A DNA stretch of 64,000 nucleotides from Vulcanococcus sp. Clear-D1 (GCF_014654725.1 NZ_JACVZV010000037.1:62001-126000); one strand, 5' to 3'. Shown: positions 1 through 9,539, counted from the stretch's first letter. Translations and numbers: made by a program. The notes: generated by a model from the letters alone, not told the origin.

Positions 1-945
1 GTGCGGCGCCTCGCTCACACGGAACCGCGCCTGCGCTTAATCCGGCGCGTGGGGCGATCTGGCCTGGCCAGCGCGATCAAAGAGGGATTGCTGGATGCCA
101 CTGGGGATGTGGCTGTGGTGATGGACAGTGACGGTCAGCACGAGCCCGCGTCCGTGCGACGCGCCATCGACACACTGGTGCAGGGTGATCTTGATCTGGT
201 GATCGGAAGCCGTTTTCACCCTGAGGCAGAAATTCTCGGTTTGAGCGGCCGGCGTGAACGCGGATCCAACTGGGCCAATGCCAGCGCGCGCTTCAGCCTG
301 CCGCGGGGCTACGCCGGCCTCTCCGACTACATGAGCGGCTTCTTCGCCCTGCGGCTTGAAGCGGTGTTGCCGTTGATTCGTGCTGTGGATGTGAACGGAT
401 TCAAGTTTTTGTATGAACTCCTCGCTGTGAGCAAGGGCCGGCTGCGCACGGCGGAGGTGCCGCTGAGCTTCCAGCCCCGCACCTACGGCAGCTCCAAGCT
501 TGATCTCGCCATCTTTTGGGACTTTCTGATCTCGATCCTGCACAGTCTCAGCTTGCGGCTGCTGCCTCGCCGGGCCATCAGCTTCGGCCTGGTGGGCGTC
601 AGCGGTGTGGCTGTGCAGCTGGTGGTGACCCAGCTGCTGATGCTCAGCGGCCTGGGTTTTGAGCAGGCTCTGCCGTTCGCGGTGGTGGCGGCGGCCAGTT
701 CCAACTACTTGATCAACAACGCCCTCACCTTCCGCTTTCAGCGCCTGAAGGGGTTGGCGCTGTTCCGCGGCTTGCTCAAGTTCCTGCTGGTGGCGTCGCT
801 GCCGGTGCTGGCCAATGTGGGGCTGGCTTCGGCCTTCTACAGCCTTGTCGCCCGCGACACGCTCTGGGCGCAACTCTCCGGAATCTTGGTGGTGTTCGTG
901 TGGAACTACGCCGCCAGTAGCCGTTTCGTGTGGAACACCCCCTAA
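1..945 (+). CDS. Polyprenol-phosphate glycosyltransferase (GT2) with C-terminal GtrA-like domain, 5' truncated
   Basis: The visible 314 residues hold the latter part of a GT-A family 2 domain: the DxD-type motif MDSDGQHEP (residues 41-49) binds the nucleotide sugar and metal, and the downstream region resembles dolichol/polyprenol-phosphate mannosyl- or glucosyltransferases. From about residue 188 a GtrA-like unit of four membrane segments follows (RRAISFGLVGVSG, SSNYLINNALTFRF). Such fusions load a sugar onto undecaprenyl phosphate and may help flip it. The frame is open at base 1 and the family's N-terminal VVIPxYNE strand is missing, so the true start lies outside the window. The next gene begins 9 bases downstream, suggesting one operon. 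The sugar is not readable from sequence. Confidence 0.85.
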   Translation: MRRLAHTEPRLRLIRRVGRSGLASAIKEGLLDATGDVAVVMDSDGQHEPASVRRAIDTLVQGDLDLVIGSRFHPEAEILGLSGRRERGSNWANASARFSLPRGYAGLSDYMSGFFALRLEAVLPLIRAVDVNGFKFLYELLAVSKGRLRTAEVPLSFQPRTYGSSKLDLAIFWDFLISILHSLSLRLLPRRAISFGLVGVSGVAVQLVVTQLLMLSGLGFEQALPFAVVAAASSNYLINNALTFRFQRLKGLALFRGLLKFLLVASLPVLANVGLASAFYSLVARDTLWAQLSGILVVFVWNYAASSRFVWNTP

Positions 946-954
946 TTTCTCGCC

Positions 955-2715
955 ATGCAACGCTTCAACGCCTGGCTTGACCGGGACGAACGCCGCAGCC
1001 TGCTGCTGGCCCTGCTCACTTTGGCAGCCCTCTGCGGCTTGGTGTTTGGTCAGCAGCTCGGCGCGCTGGGCCTGATGGACAAGACCGAGGGTCTGTTCGT
1101 GGAGATCCCTCGCGAGATGCTCGTCAGCGGCGACTGGGTCACTCCCCGCTGGAACGGTGAGCTCTTCTTCGATTACCCCGTGTGGGGCTATTGGATGGTG
1201 GCCCTGAGCTTCCGTCTCTTCGGGGTGAGCGAATGGGCTGCTCGGTTGCCGGTGGCCCTGGCCGCCAGCGCCACCGTGTATGCCGTGTTTGCCGTGTTGC
1301 TGCTGGTGGCCCCGGCCGCCGAAGCCATCCATCAGCGCCTGGGCCGTTCGCTGCTCGGAGCCACCGTGTTGGCCCTCAGCCCAGGCTGGCTGGGTTGGGG
1401 GCGTTCTTCGGTTACCGACATGTTTCTGGCCAGTGGCATCACGCTCGCCCTGCTCGGTTTTGTGCTGGCGCACAGCGCCCCACCTGAGCGGCCTTGGCAG
1501 CGCCCACTGGGCTTTGTGGCCCTGGCGGTCTTTTGCGGCATCGCCGTGCTGGCGAAGGGGCCGGTGGGTCTCCTGCTGCCGGGGCTTGTCATGTTGAGCT
1601 TCTGGGTGTTGAAGGGAACCCTGGTTCAGGACCTGCGCCGCACCCCCTGGCTGCCTTTGGTGCTGCTGTTTCTCGGGGTGGCGGCTCCCTGGTATGGCAT
1701 GGCCACCGCCGCAAACGGCAGTGAATTTCTGGGCCGCTTCCTGGGCTTCAGCAACCTGGAGCGCTTCACCTCAGTGATCTACGACCACCCCGGCCCCCCG
1801 TGGTTCTATCTGCCCTGGGTGCTCCTATTGCTTCTGCCCTGGTCGCTGTATCTGCCAGTGGCAGCGATTCGCCTGCGCTTCTGGCGGCTCCATGTTTGGC
1901 GCGAAACGCCTCCTGGCGCCGACCTGCCGCTACTGGCCCTGCTGTGGTTGGTGTTGATGGTGGCCTTCTTCTCAGCGGCTGCTACCAAATTGCCGGGTTA
2001 CATCTTGCCTGCTCTCCCGGGAGGAAGCCTGTTGGTGGCCTTGCTGTTCCTGCCTCTGCAGCCGGCAACCCACCCCCTGGCGGCTGGCCAGCGCATCACC
2101 GGCTGGTGCAATGCGGCGCTGCTCGCTCTGATGGCTCTGGCGGCTGTTCTGGCGCCCCGATGGATGGAAACCGATCCCGCCTATCCAGCATTTGCCGATG
2201 CAGTGCGGGCCTCGGGGTTGCCGTGGTTGTTGGCCCTGCCGCTGCTTCTGGCGGCCTGTGCGCTGGTGGTGTTGCTGTGGCGCTCCTGCTCAAGCCTGAG
2301 CTGGTTGTGGGTTCCGAATGCCGCTGGGTTGGCCGCTGCACTGGCTCTGGTGTTGCCCGTGTTGGTTCCCCTAGTTGATCGCGAGCGCCAGTTGCCGATT
2401 CGCGCGCTGGCTCGTTTGGCGGGTGAACAGGCCTTGCCGAATGAGCCGCTGCTGGTGGTGGGCTACAAGCGCTACAGCGTGGTGTTTTACAGCGGTCGCC
2501 CTGTGTTGTTTGTCAGCTCTCCACGCAAGGCGAGCCGCACCCTCAGTCAGGGTCAGAACACGTCTCAGCCGGCCAGTGTGCTGCTGCTGGGCAGCGACGC
2601 TGAACTGCTCGAGTTTGGGCTGGGTCCGGGAGATGGCACTCCCCTCGGTCGGCGAGATGCCCATCGCCTGCTCCGGCTGCCGCTGGAGCGCCTTCAGCAA
2701 CTGGAGCCGCGCTGA
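955..2715 (+). CDS. ArnT/PMT-like membrane glycosyltransferase (GT39/GT83 type)
   Basis: A 586-residue protein with about twelve hydrophobic segments. The first periplasmic loop carries the family hallmark FVEIPREMLVSGDWVTPRW (from about residue 48), where an acidic residue acts in transfer of a sugar from polyprenyl phosphate to a lipid or protein acceptor. ArnT of enterics moves aminoarabinose to lipid A; here the acceptor is unknown. The last roughly 100 residues look soluble and periplasmic. It follows the GT2-GtrA gene, which could make its polyprenyl-phosphate-sugar donor, and its TGA overlaps the ATG of the PAP2 gene by one base (TGATG), so translation is probably coupled. Confidence 0.85.
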   Translation: MQRFNAWLDRDERRSLLLALLTLAALCGLVFGQQLGALGLMDKTEGLFVEIPREMLVSGDWVTPRWNGELFFDYPVWGYWMVALSFRLFGVSEWAARLPVALAASATVYAVFAVLLLVAPAAEAIHQRLGRSLLGATVLALSPGWLGWGRSSVTDMFLASGITLALLGFVLAHSAPPERPWQRPLGFVALAVFCGIAVLAKGPVGLLLPGLVMLSFWVLKGTLVQDLRRTPWLPLVLLFLGVAAPWYGMATAANGSEFLGRFLGFSNLERFTSVIYDHPGPPWFYLPWVLLLLLPWSLYLPVAAIRLRFWRLHVWRETPPGADLPLLALLWLVLMVAFFSAAATKLPGYILPALPGGSLLVALLFLPLQPATHPLAAGQRITGWCNAALLALMALAAVLAPRWMETDPAYPAFADAVRASGLPWLLALPLLLAACALVVLLWRSCSSLSWLWVPNAAGLAAALALVLPVLVPLVDRERQLPIRALARLAGEQALPNEPLLVVGYKRYSVVFYSGRPVLFVSSPRKASRTLSQGQNTSQPASVLLLGSDAELLEFGLGPGDGTPLGRRDAHRLLRLPLERLQQLEPR

Positions 2716-3413
2716 TGACTCCCGTGTTCCATCGGTTTCCAGGTTGGCTGGCCCACTGGTTGGTCGCTCTGGGCCCCTGGCGCCTTGGCTTCGCGGTGCT
2801 CACAGCGCTGCTGCTGGGCTGGGCTGGTCCTCAGCTGGCGGCGATTCGCCACCCGCGCCTTGATGAGCAGTTGCTGGATGGCGTGCATGGCCTGATTCCC
2901 GAGTCGCTCGGCAACCTGCTCCTGCGGGTGTATCAGATGAGTGGCGTGCATCTCACCGCTGTGTTGGTGCTGGCGGTGCTGATCTTCCTCAGCCTGAAGC
3001 GCCTCTGGCCTGAGTTGATCTGCCTGATGGTGGGCACCGGCGGCATTCTCCTCATCGTGGATCGCTGGCTCAAACCGCTGTTTGATCGGCGCCGTCCCAG
3101 TGGCCGGCTCCTCGATGACATCAGCGGCCGCAGCTTTCCCAGTGGTCATGCAGCCGGCTCGGTGGTCTTTTATTTCCTGACCTGCTGCCTGCTTTCCGCC
3201 CACTACCCGAGGCTGCGACGCCCATTGTTTGTGTTCTCCAGCTGCTGGGTGGCTCTGGTGTGGCTCAGCACCCTCTACTGCCGTGCCCATTGGCTGAGCG
3301 ACATCGCCGCCGGAGCCGCCGTGGGGTATGTGTGGCTGAGCTTCTGCCTGGCGGGCTTCACCGTCTGGGAGCAGCGCTGCCGACCCTCTTCGCCTCCCTC
3401 CCCCCATGGCTGA
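2715..3413 (+). CDS. PAP2-family membrane phosphatase
   Basis: This 232-residue membrane protein has all three parts of the PAP2 phosphatase signature: K120-x6-R127-P128, S143-G144-H145 (the general acid histidine) and R190-A-H192 with D196 (the nucleophile histidine). Such enzymes remove phosphate from phosphatidic acid or undecaprenyl pyrophosphate on the outer face of the membrane. Placed behind two polyprenol-sugar transferases, a role in recycling the lipid carrier is a sensible inference, but phosphatidate or lipid A phosphate removal is equally possible. About six membrane helices are visible. The 3' end overlaps the next gene by 8 bases. Confidence 0.85.
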   Translation: MTPVFHRFPGWLAHWLVALGPWRLGFAVLTALLLGWAGPQLAAIRHPRLDEQLLDGVHGLIPESLGNLLLRVYQMSGVHLTAVLVLAVLIFLSLKRLWPELICLMVGTGGILLIVDRWLKPLFDRRRPSGRLLDDISGRSFPSGHAAGSVVFYFLTCCLLSAHYPRLRRPLFVFSSCWVALVWLSTLYCRAHWLSDIAAGAAVGYVWLSFCLAGFTVWEQRCRPSSPPSPHG

Positions 3414-3813
3414 CGCCTCGGTTTCTCTGGCCGACCTGCGCGGTCTGCGCTCGGCTCCCGAGCTCGATGCCGCTGGGCGCCAAGCCCTACGCGCGGCGTT
3501 GATGCCGCTGATCGAGCGTTGCGATTGGTTCACCGTGGGCGTGATGGCTCCCTCGGCGGATGCCGCGGTTCTGGCACTGCGCGCTCTGGAAAGCGCTCTG
3601 GGCTGGCCAGCCCATGAGCTCGATCCGGCGGGGGAAGCCCTCGGCAGCATCGAGGGGCCCGTCTTCCTCAAGGCCAATCAGAACAGCGGGCGTTTCCTGG
3701 TGCGCCGGGAGGCTGGCCTAGGTGAAGGGCTGTTGATCACGGGCCATAGCCCCGCAGATCCCGAGGCGGAAGACACCTGGGGCCCACTGCCCCTCAACTT
3801 TTTTGCTGCCTGA
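3406..3813 (+). CDS. DUF1824 family protein
   Basis: A 135-residue soluble protein of the cyanobacterial DUF1824 type: an N-terminal helix (VSLADLRGLRSA), a central WFTVGVMAPSADAAVLALRA strand-helix unit, and the closing GEGLLITGHSPADPEAEDTWG followed by PLPLNFF. No catalytic motif or known function. Its ATG lies inside the last codons of the PAP2 gene (8-base overlap), so it is co-transcribed with the glycan module even though a shared job is not evident. A doubled TGATCACGAC starts at its stop codon. Confidence 0.75.
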   Translation: MADASVSLADLRGLRSAPELDAAGRQALRAALMPLIERCDWFTVGVMAPSADAAVLALRALESALGWPAHELDPAGEALGSIEGPVFLKANQNSGRFLVRREAGLGEGLLITGHSPADPEAEDTWGPLPLNFFAA

Positions 3814-3833
3814 TCACGACGACTGATCACGAC
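3811..3833. repeat. Tandem TGATCACGAC decamers
   Basis: TGATCACGAC occurs at 3811-3820, overlapping the stop codon of the DUF1824 gene, and again at 3824-3833, with a 3-base spacer (13-base period). It lies about 90 bases before hemC. The core TGATCA is palindromic. It could be an operator for hemC or a simple slippage duplication; nothing else in the sequence decides. Confidence 0.5.
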
Positions 3834-3921
3834 TTGGCCGTTCTCAACCGGCCCAGGCACACCGATCCTTAGGCTTGGCGGCTGTACTTCGGCGGCCCAG
3901 CGCTGCCTCCTCCCGCTTCCG

Positions 3922-4875
3922 ATGGCCGCTTCCCAACTGCGCATTGCCTCCCGCCGCAGCCAGCTGGCCATGGTGCAGACCCACTGGGTGCGCGATGAGC
4001 TGGCCAAGGCCCACGACGGCCTCGAGATCACGATCGAGGCGATGGCCACCCAGGGCGACAAGATCCTGGATGTCGCCCTGGCCAAGATCGGCGATAAGGG
4101 CCTGTTCACCAAGGAGCTGGAGGCTCAGATGCTGGTGGATCGGGCCGACATCGCCGTCCACAGCCTCAAGGATCTGCCCACCAACCTTCCTGAGGGCCTG
4201 ATGCTCGGCTGCATCACCGAACGGGAAGATCCCGCCGATGCGCTGGTGGTGCACGAGAAGCACAAGGACAAGACCCTCGCCACCCTGCCCGAGGGTGCGG
4301 TGGTGGGTACCAGCTCCCTGCGTCGCCTGGCTCAGCTCCGCCACCACTTCCCGCACCTCACCTTCAAAGATGTGCGCGGCAACGTGATCACGCGCCTGGA
4401 GAAGCTGGATTCCGGCGAGTTCGATTGCCTGATCCTGGCTGCTGCCGGCCTGGGCCGCCTCGGCCTGGGCGACCGCATTCATGAGCTGATTGATCCTTCG
4501 ATCTCCCTGCATGCCGTAGGGCAGGGTGCCCTGGGCATCGAGTGCCGCGACGGCGATGCAGCTGTGCTGGAGCAGATCAAGGTGCTTGAGCACCTGCCCA
4601 CCGCCCGCCGTTGCCTGGCGGAGCGCGCCTTCCTGCGGGAACTGGAGGGTGGTTGCCAGGTGCCCATCGGCGTGAACACCCGTTTCGAGGGCGATGAGCT
4701 TGTGCTCACCGGCATGGTGGCCAGCCTCGATGGCCAGCGCCTAATCCGCGATGAGGCCCGCGGCGATCAGAACGATCCGGAAGCCATCGGCATCACCCTG
4801 GCCCACGCCTTGCGGGCCCAGGGTGCTGGCGAGATCCTGGAGGAGATCTTTGCCACCGTCCGGCCTGAGGCCTGA
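3922..4875 (+). CDS. hemC: Porphobilinogen deaminase (hydroxymethylbilane synthase)
   Basis: Joins four porphobilinogen units into hydroxymethylbilane, the precursor of heme, chlorophyll and bilins. The 317 residues match the usual length. The opening [15 protein letters not shown], the active-site HSLKDLP (D84), the substrate-binding [13 protein letters not shown] (151-163) and C245 in [10 protein letters not shown], which carries the dipyrromethane cofactor, are all present. The ATG at 3922 sits directly before the conserved ASQLRIASR start. The next gene, a ClC transporter, begins inside or just at the end of this gene. hemE of the same pathway lies about 16 kb away on the other strand. 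Confidence 0.97.
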   Translation: MAASQLRIASRRSQLAMVQTHWVRDELAKAHDGLEITIEAMATQGDKILDVALAKIGDKGLFTKELEAQMLVDRADIAVHSLKDLPTNLPEGLMLGCITEREDPADALVVHEKHKDKTLATLPEGAVVGTSSLRRLAQLRHHFPHLTFKDVRGNVITRLEKLDSGEFDCLILAAAGLGRLGLGDRIHELIDPSISLHAVGQGALGIECRDGDAAVLEQIKVLEHLPTARRCLAERAFLRELEGGCQVPIGVNTRFEGDELVLTGMVASLDGQRLIRDEARGDQNDPEAIGITLAHALRAQGAGEILEEIFATVRPEA

Positions 4876-6838
4876 TTCGCCCGCTGAGGTCAGCCACGAG
4901 CCTGCGGCGGTTGAGCCGCGGGTTCTGCCGTTTCAGTGGAGCCTGCTCGCCTGGGCAGCCCTGGTGGGTGCGCTCACCGGGCTGGCTGTGGTGGGCTTCC
5001 ACTACCTGCTGGGCTTCATCAACAACTTTTTCTATGGCCCGGTGGTGGAAGGCCTGGTTGGTCTGTTCACCTCTGCTCCGCCTGAACCGCCACCGCTGCC
5101 GGAACCTGCACCCGCAGCTGGCACACCCCTCGGTGCCCTGCTGCAGATCGGCCTTGGCGGCCTTGCTTTTCTGCCACCGCCCCCCCCACCGCCGGAGCCG
5201 ATCCCGCTGCCGGGTGATCCGTTGCCGCTGTGGCTGTCGGCCTGGCCCGTGGTGCTGGTGCCGCTGTTGGGTGGTCTGGCGGTGGGTGCTCTGCGCCAGT
5301 GGGGCCGCGACCTGGGCCCGAGCCTGCCGAGCTTGATGGCCATGGCTGATGGCAGCGTGCAGCCCACGCCCAAGCTTCCCTTCCTGCGCCTGATCACCGC
5401 CTCCCTCAGCCTGGGGAGCGGCGCGTCGCTTGGCCCGGAGGGCCCGAGCGTGGAGAGCGGCGGCAACATCGGCCTGTGGGTGGCGGGGAAGGGTGGGCTG
5501 TCGCCCGATTCCCAGAAGGCCCTGGTGGCTGCTGGTGTGGCGGCGGGTCTGGCCGCAGGTTTCAAGGCGCCGATCGCAGGTCTGTTCTTTGCCTTTGAGG
5601 GCAGCTACAGCACGATCCCCGGTCGCCCCAGCGTGCGGGCCGTGCTGGTGGCCGCCGTGGCCTCCTCGCTGGTGACCCAGCTGTCGCTGGGGGATGAGCC
5701 GATCTTCCGCCTGCCGGCCTATGAGGTGCGCTCTCCCTTGGAGCTGCCGCTCTATCTGGGGCTTGGTCTGGTGGCCAGCGGCATGTCGCTGGCTTTGCTC
5801 AACCTGTTTGCGCTCGGGCGCAGCGAGCCCGTGCAGCGTCAGCTTGGGCGGTTGCCCACCTGTTTGGTCACCGGCCTCGGCGGTCTGGCGGTGGGGTTGA
5901 TGGCCCTTGGCTTCCCGCAGGTGTTGGGCGTGGGCTACGACACCATCGGTGCCCTGCTGGGTCGTGATGGCGGCATTGCCCTGGTGAGCCTCTTGGGGTT
6001 GCTGGCAGTGAAGCTGCTGGCCACCGGCCTGAGCAGCGCCACGGGCTTTGTGGGTGGTGGTTTTGCCCCGTCGCTGTTTCTCGGTGCTGTGCTCGGCAAT
6101 GTGTATGGCCAGTTGCTGGGAGAGGGCGGCCTGCAGTTGCCGGTGGCCGAGCCCCCCGCCTACGCAATGGTGGGTATGGCGGCGGTTTTGGCCGGCAGCG
6201 CCCGCGCCCCGCTGACAGCCCTGCTGCTCCTGTTTGAACTCACCCACGACATCCGGATTGTGCTGCCGCTGATGGCGGCCGCCGGTTTGAGTGCACTGCT
6301 GGTGGAGCGCTGGCACGGTATGGCTGATCCGGGCCTAGTGGGCCCGGATGTGCAGGAGGAGCAGCGCCGCGGGCGGCTGGCCTCCATCGCTGTAATAGAC
6401 GCGCTCGAGCCGGAATCTCCCCTGGTGTTGGCGGCCTCCACCACGGCGGAGGTTGCCCTGCAGCAGCTGCTGGCTGCCCATGGCCATTGCCTGGTGGTGG
6501 AGGAGGAGGGCTGGGTGCTGGCACTGGTCACCCTGGAGGATCTGCAGCGGCCGATCTCCGCTGGCCTGGCCCAGCAACCACTGCGCGACTGCCGCCGCTC
6601 CGAGTTGATCTGGCTCTCGATGGACGCCAATCTCTCCCAGCTCGAGGATCAGCTCCAGCCCAATGGCCTGCGCCAGGTGCCGGTGTTTCGCCTGGAGGAT
6701 CAGGCCCTGCCCAAGTTGCCCGTTGGCATCCCGAGCTCCGGTTTACCGCTGGTGGCCCTGCAAGGCCTCGCCAGCCGCGATGGCATGGCCCGTGCCCTGG
6801 CTAGGGCGGCGGCGCTACCGTATGAAAAAGCCCCCTGA
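4823..6838 (+). CDS. ClC-family chloride channel/antiporter with C-terminal CBS-like domain
   Basis: A ClC-type anion transporter. The selectivity elements are clear: [14 protein letters not shown] (the glutamate of GxEGP is the gating residue that marks H+-coupled exchangers) and [12 protein letters not shown]. Beyond the membrane part, residues reading [11 protein letters not shown] onward lead into a CBS-like regulatory region ([14 protein letters not shown]). Odd feature: between the first helix and the core is a very proline-rich loop of about 50 residues, including a run of seven prolines near 5180. The start is uncertain: ATG 4751, GTG 4823 and CTG 4865 are in frame and all overlap the end of hemC; GTG 4823 is my choice. 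The gene end overlaps a terminator that serves ppa on the other strand. Confidence 0.88.
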   Translation: MLARSWRRSLPPSGLRPDSPAEVSHEPAAVEPRVLPFQWSLLAWAALVGALTGLAVVGFHYLLGFINNFFYGPVVEGLVGLFTSAPPEPPPLPEPAPAAGTPLGALLQIGLGGLAFLPPPPPPPEPIPLPGDPLPLWLSAWPVVLVPLLGGLAVGALRQWGRDLGPSLPSLMAMADGSVQPTPKLPFLRLITASLSLGSGASLGPEGPSVESGGNIGLWVAGKGGLSPDSQKALVAAGVAAGLAAGFKAPIAGLFFAFEGSYSTIPGRPSVRAVLVAAVASSLVTQLSLGDEPIFRLPAYEVRSPLELPLYLGLGLVASGMSLALLNLFALGRSEPVQRQLGRLPTCLVTGLGGLAVGLMALGFPQVLGVGYDTIGALLGRDGGIALVSLLGLLAVKLLATGLSSATGFVGGGFAPSLFLGAVLGNVYGQLLGEGGLQLPVAEPPAYAMVGMAAVLAGSARAPLTALLLLFELTHDIRIVLPLMAAAGLSALLVERWHGMADPGLVGPDVQEEQRRGRLASIAVIDALEPESPLVLAASTTAEVALQQLLAAHGHCLVVEEEGWVLALVTLEDLQRPISAGLAQQPLRDCRRSELIWLSMDANLSQLEDQLQPNGLRQVPVFRLEDQALPKLPVGIPSSGLPLVALQGLASRDGMARALARAAALPYEKAP

Positions 6839-6845
6839 CGGGGGC
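6825..6845 (-). terminator. Rho-independent terminator of ppa
   Basis: Read on the - strand: stem GCCCCC, loop GTCA, stem GGGGGC (6830-6845), then a run of five T (6829-6825). It lies 44 bases past the ppa stop codon and sits inside the last codons of the convergent ClC gene. Confidence 0.85.
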
Positions 6846-6888
6846 CTGGGGGATCGATCTCGCCGGTGGATCGCTTCTGCAGCCGAGC

Positions 6889-7476
6889 TCAGTTGACCAG
6901 CTTGGGGTCGATGACCTCCATGTAGCGGGCTTCGCACTCCTTGATGATCTTCACGGCTTCGGCGGAATCGAAGAAGCCGTTCACGCGGCAGGTGCCGGGC
7001 TTCTTCAGATCCTTGTAGTGCTCCCAGTAGTACTGGGTTTCCTTCAGCCAATGGTCGCCCAGCTGGGTGTAGCTGGTGATGTGATCCATGCGCTTGTCAT
7101 CGGCGAGCACGGCGATCACCTTGTCGTCGACTTCACCGCCGTCGTCGAATTTCATGATGCCGATGATGCGGGCCTCCACCAGGGATCCGGGCACCAGGGG
7201 TTCGGTGACACCCACGATCTCGATGTCGAGCGGGTCGCCGTCTTCGTCCCAGGTGCGGGGAATGCAGCCGTAGGCGAAGGGGTAGGCCAGCGAGGAGTAG
7301 CCCACGCGATCGAGCTTGAGGTGACCGGTTTCGGTGATCAGCTCGTACTTATTGATCGTGTTGCTGTTGAGCTCCACGATCGTGTTGAGGCGCAGCTCGG
7401 CTTCATCGGCAAAGGCCGGCAGCACGTGCAGCAGGTTGAGCATCGTGCGGCTCGGGGCGTGGTCGATGTTCGCCAT
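6889..7476 (-). CDS. ppa: Inorganic pyrophosphatase (soluble, family I)
   Basis: Hydrolyses PPi to phosphate, pulling biosynthetic reactions forward. With the ATG at 7476 the protein is 195 residues and starts MANIDHAPSR. The family I signature DEDGDPLDIEIV (77-88) supplies the metal-binding aspartates, and NKYEL (42-46) supplies the substrate lysine. An in-frame ATG at 7506 would add ten residues (MPPTSLAAAL); I prefer 7476 because the family's conserved sequence starts shortly after. The gene ends before a good terminator. Confidence 0.95.
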   Translation of the reverse strand: MANIDHAPSRTMLNLLHVLPAFADEAELRLNTIVELNSNTINKYELITETGHLKLDRVGYSSLAYPFAYGCIPRTWDEDGDPLDIEIVGVTEPLVPGSLVEARIIGIMKFDDGGEVDDKVIAVLADDKRMDHITSYTQLGDHWLKETQYYWEHYKDLKKPGTCRVNGFFDSAEAVKIIKECEARYMEVIDPKLVN

Positions 7477-7520
7477 CAGGGCAGCGGCAAGGGATGTGGG
7501 CGGCATCCTACGGATCGCAC

Positions 7521-9047
7521 TCAGCGCGCCAGTCGCTCCAGCTTCTGGTGCAGGTAGCCCACGAAGGGCTCGTGGCTGAGGCGGCGTCCGCTCACCTGCT
7601 CCACCAGTTCCGCGGCGTTCACACTGCGCCCAAGGGGATACACCCGCTGCTGCAACCAGCTGCCGAGCTGCGCATCGTTGCCGGCTTCCAGGATCGCCTC
7701 GATCGGCCCGAGCTCTGATTCGAGTGTTTCGCTCAATTGCGCACTGATCAGGTGGCCCAGGGCATAGGACGGGAAGTAGCCGAACAGGCCCTCGCTCCAG
7801 TGCACGTCCTGTAGGCAGCCCTCGGCATCGTTGGTGGGTGTCACGCCGAGGAGTTCCTGCATGCCGCGGTTCCAGGCCTCGGGTAGCTCCGCCACGGGCA
7901 TGCCCCCCTCCACCAGTGCCAGCTCCAGTTCGTAGCGCAGCAGCACGTGCAGCCCGTAGCTCACCTCATCGGCCTTCACCCTTGTGAGGCCGGCGCGGAT
8001 CGGGTTGAGATCCCTCCAGAACCGCTGAGCATCGCCCCAGACATCGCTGCCGAGGGCAGCTGCAAAGCGGGGATACCAGCGCTTGGCCAGCGCAGCACTA
8101 CGCCCGAGGCGGTTTTCGTAGAAGAGGCTTTGGCTTTCATGCACCCCCATCGAGGTGGCTTCCCCCAGGGGCCAGGGGAACCAGTGATCACCGCGGCGCG
8201 GCAGACCCTGTTCGTAGAGGCTGTGGCCCCACTCATGCGCTGTGGCCAGAAAGGCTGAGAAGGGCTGCCCTGGCACCACCCGGGTGGTGATCCGGAAGTC
8301 GTTGGGGCCGAGGGTGCTGGAGAAGGGATGAGGGGACCGGGCTCGGCTGCAGCGCTCGCTGCTGTAGCCCCAGTCCTCCAACAGGGAGCTGCAGAGCCGC
8401 TCCTGGGCCTCGTCGCTGAGATCCCAGGCGGATGGGCTGCCGGAGGGGATGGTTTTGGCCTGCTCCAGCAAGGGCGGCAGGGCCTGCCGCAGCGGCAGCA
8501 ACCACTGGCTCAGCTGCGCCTTGCTGATGTCCGGTTCAAACGGTTGGGCCAGGATTTCCCAGGGGCTGCGCTCGGCTCCGCTGCCGTTGCGCTCCACCGG
8601 TGCCAGTTGCTGCGCCTGCTCCAAGCGCAGCGTGATCAGCTGCTCGAGGGCCGGCGCGAAGCTTTGGAAGCTGTTCGTGCGCTTCGCCTCTTGCCAGAGG
8701 GCATACCCCTGCGCCTGCGCCTGGGCTAACTGCCCCACCAGGGCTGGGTCGAGCCTCGATTCACGCTCGAACTGCTGACGCAGCAGCTGCAGATTGCGGA
8801 TCTGCTGGCCTGGAGCTCCCGCCGGCAGCTCCTGTTCGGCAGCAGCCAGCAGCTCCGCATAGGCCGCGGAGGTCTGCCGTTCGTGGAGCTGCAGCGCCAG
8901 CAGGGCCAGTTGTTCACCGCGCCAGCCCGCTGAGGCTGAGGGCATGGCGGTGTTCTGGTCGTAGTAGAGGGTGCTTTGGATCCCTCCCAACAGTTGGGTG
9001 GTGTGCAGGTGATCGCGCAGCTGTGAGTAGGCCTGTCCTGCAGCCAC
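7521..9047 (-). CDS. M32-family metallocarboxypeptidase (Taq type)
   Basis: A 508-residue zinc carboxypeptidase that removes C-terminal amino acids from peptides in the cytosol. The zinc motif HEWGH is at 271-275 (ATAHEWGHSLYEQG), and the family-specific HESQSLFYEN follows at 303-312 with a further glutamate ligand. The length matches the Thermus aquaticus-type enzyme. The start is GTG at 9047 (MAAGQAYSQL). It ends 44 bases before the likely ppa start, so the two may be co-transcribed. Confidence 0.93.
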   Translation of the reverse strand: MAAGQAYSQLRDHLHTTQLLGGIQSTLYYDQNTAMPSASAGWRGEQLALLALQLHERQTSAAYAELLAAAEQELPAGAPGQQIRNLQLLRQQFERESRLDPALVGQLAQAQAQGYALWQEAKRTNSFQSFAPALEQLITLRLEQAQQLAPVERNGSGAERSPWEILAQPFEPDISKAQLSQWLLPLRQALPPLLEQAKTIPSGSPSAWDLSDEAQERLCSSLLEDWGYSSERCSRARSPHPFSSTLGPNDFRITTRVVPGQPFSAFLATAHEWGHSLYEQGLPRRGDHWFPWPLGEATSMGVHESQSLFYENRLGRSAALAKRWYPRFAAALGSDVWGDAQRFWRDLNPIRAGLTRVKADEVSYGLHVLLRYELELALVEGGMPVAELPEAWNRGMQELLGVTPTNDAEGCLQDVHWSEGLFGYFPSYALGHLISAQLSETLESELGPIEAILEAGNDAQLGSWLQQRVYPLGRSVNAAELVEQVSGRRLSHEPFVGYLHQKLERLAR

Positions 9048-9089
9048 AGTCGTGGGTTGTTCAGTGGGCGGACCCTACGGCGTTTGCCC

Positions 9090-9491
9090 TCAGTGCCAGT
9101 GCAGCTGCATCGGCACGGATCCCTCCAGGCTCAGCTTCACCGGGCAGGTCTCCCCTGCTTTCTGCAGGACTTTGCGCGCCTTTTCATCGAGATGTGCAGG
9201 CAGCTCAATCCACACCTCCAGCAGCGCAATGCGCCGGGGTGGTTCCTGGGTCATCGATTTCTCCACCCGGGCAGAGCAGCCGCTCAGATCCCAGCCGTGG
9301 CGTTCGGCCACGATGCCCATGATCGTGAGGATGCAGGTGCTCAGGGCCGTGGCTACCAGATCGGTGGGGGAGAAGCGCTCGCCCTTGCCCTGGTTGTCGA
9401 TGGGGGCATCGGTTTCCAGCAGCGTGCCGGAAGGCTCATGGTTGGCCTGGCAGCGCAGTTGTCCCTCGTAGCGGCTGTTGATGACGGTCAC
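9090..9491 (-). CDS. OsmC/Ohr-family peroxiredoxin-like protein
   Basis: A 133-residue protein with the OsmC fold. The two redox cysteines expected for thiol-dependent reduction of organic hydroperoxides are in ATALSTCILT (C53) and AGETCPVKLS (C116), and the central GKGERFSPTDLVATAL is typical. It is closest in style to the short YhfA-like OsmC proteins rather than true Ohr. It is divergent from the DUF2721 gene, with about 50 bases between the starts. Confidence 0.88.
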   Translation of the reverse strand: MTVINSRYEGQLRCQANHEPSGTLLETDAPIDNQGKGERFSPTDLVATALSTCILTIMGIVAERHGWDLSGCSARVEKSMTQEPPRRIALLEVWIELPAHLDEKARKVLQKAGETCPVKLSLEGSVPMQLHWH

Positions 9492-9539
9492 GGCCTCTGG
9501 GATCAGTGCTGGCAGCTTGGCAGTTTCAGCTCGGGTCGC

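Noticed and set aside
37-1473. 478-codon open frame on the - strand over the first two genes
   Set aside because: Histidine/glutamine-rich composition typical of antisense frames over GC-rich genes; the + strand genes have clear family motifs.
2694-3677. 327-codon - strand open frame over PAP2 and DUF1824 genes
   Set aside because: Low-complexity Ala/Gln/Arg text; both genes beneath are supported.
4793-6316. 507-codon - strand open frame over the ClC gene
   Set aside because: Gln/His-rich, no motifs; shadow of the ClC coding sequence.
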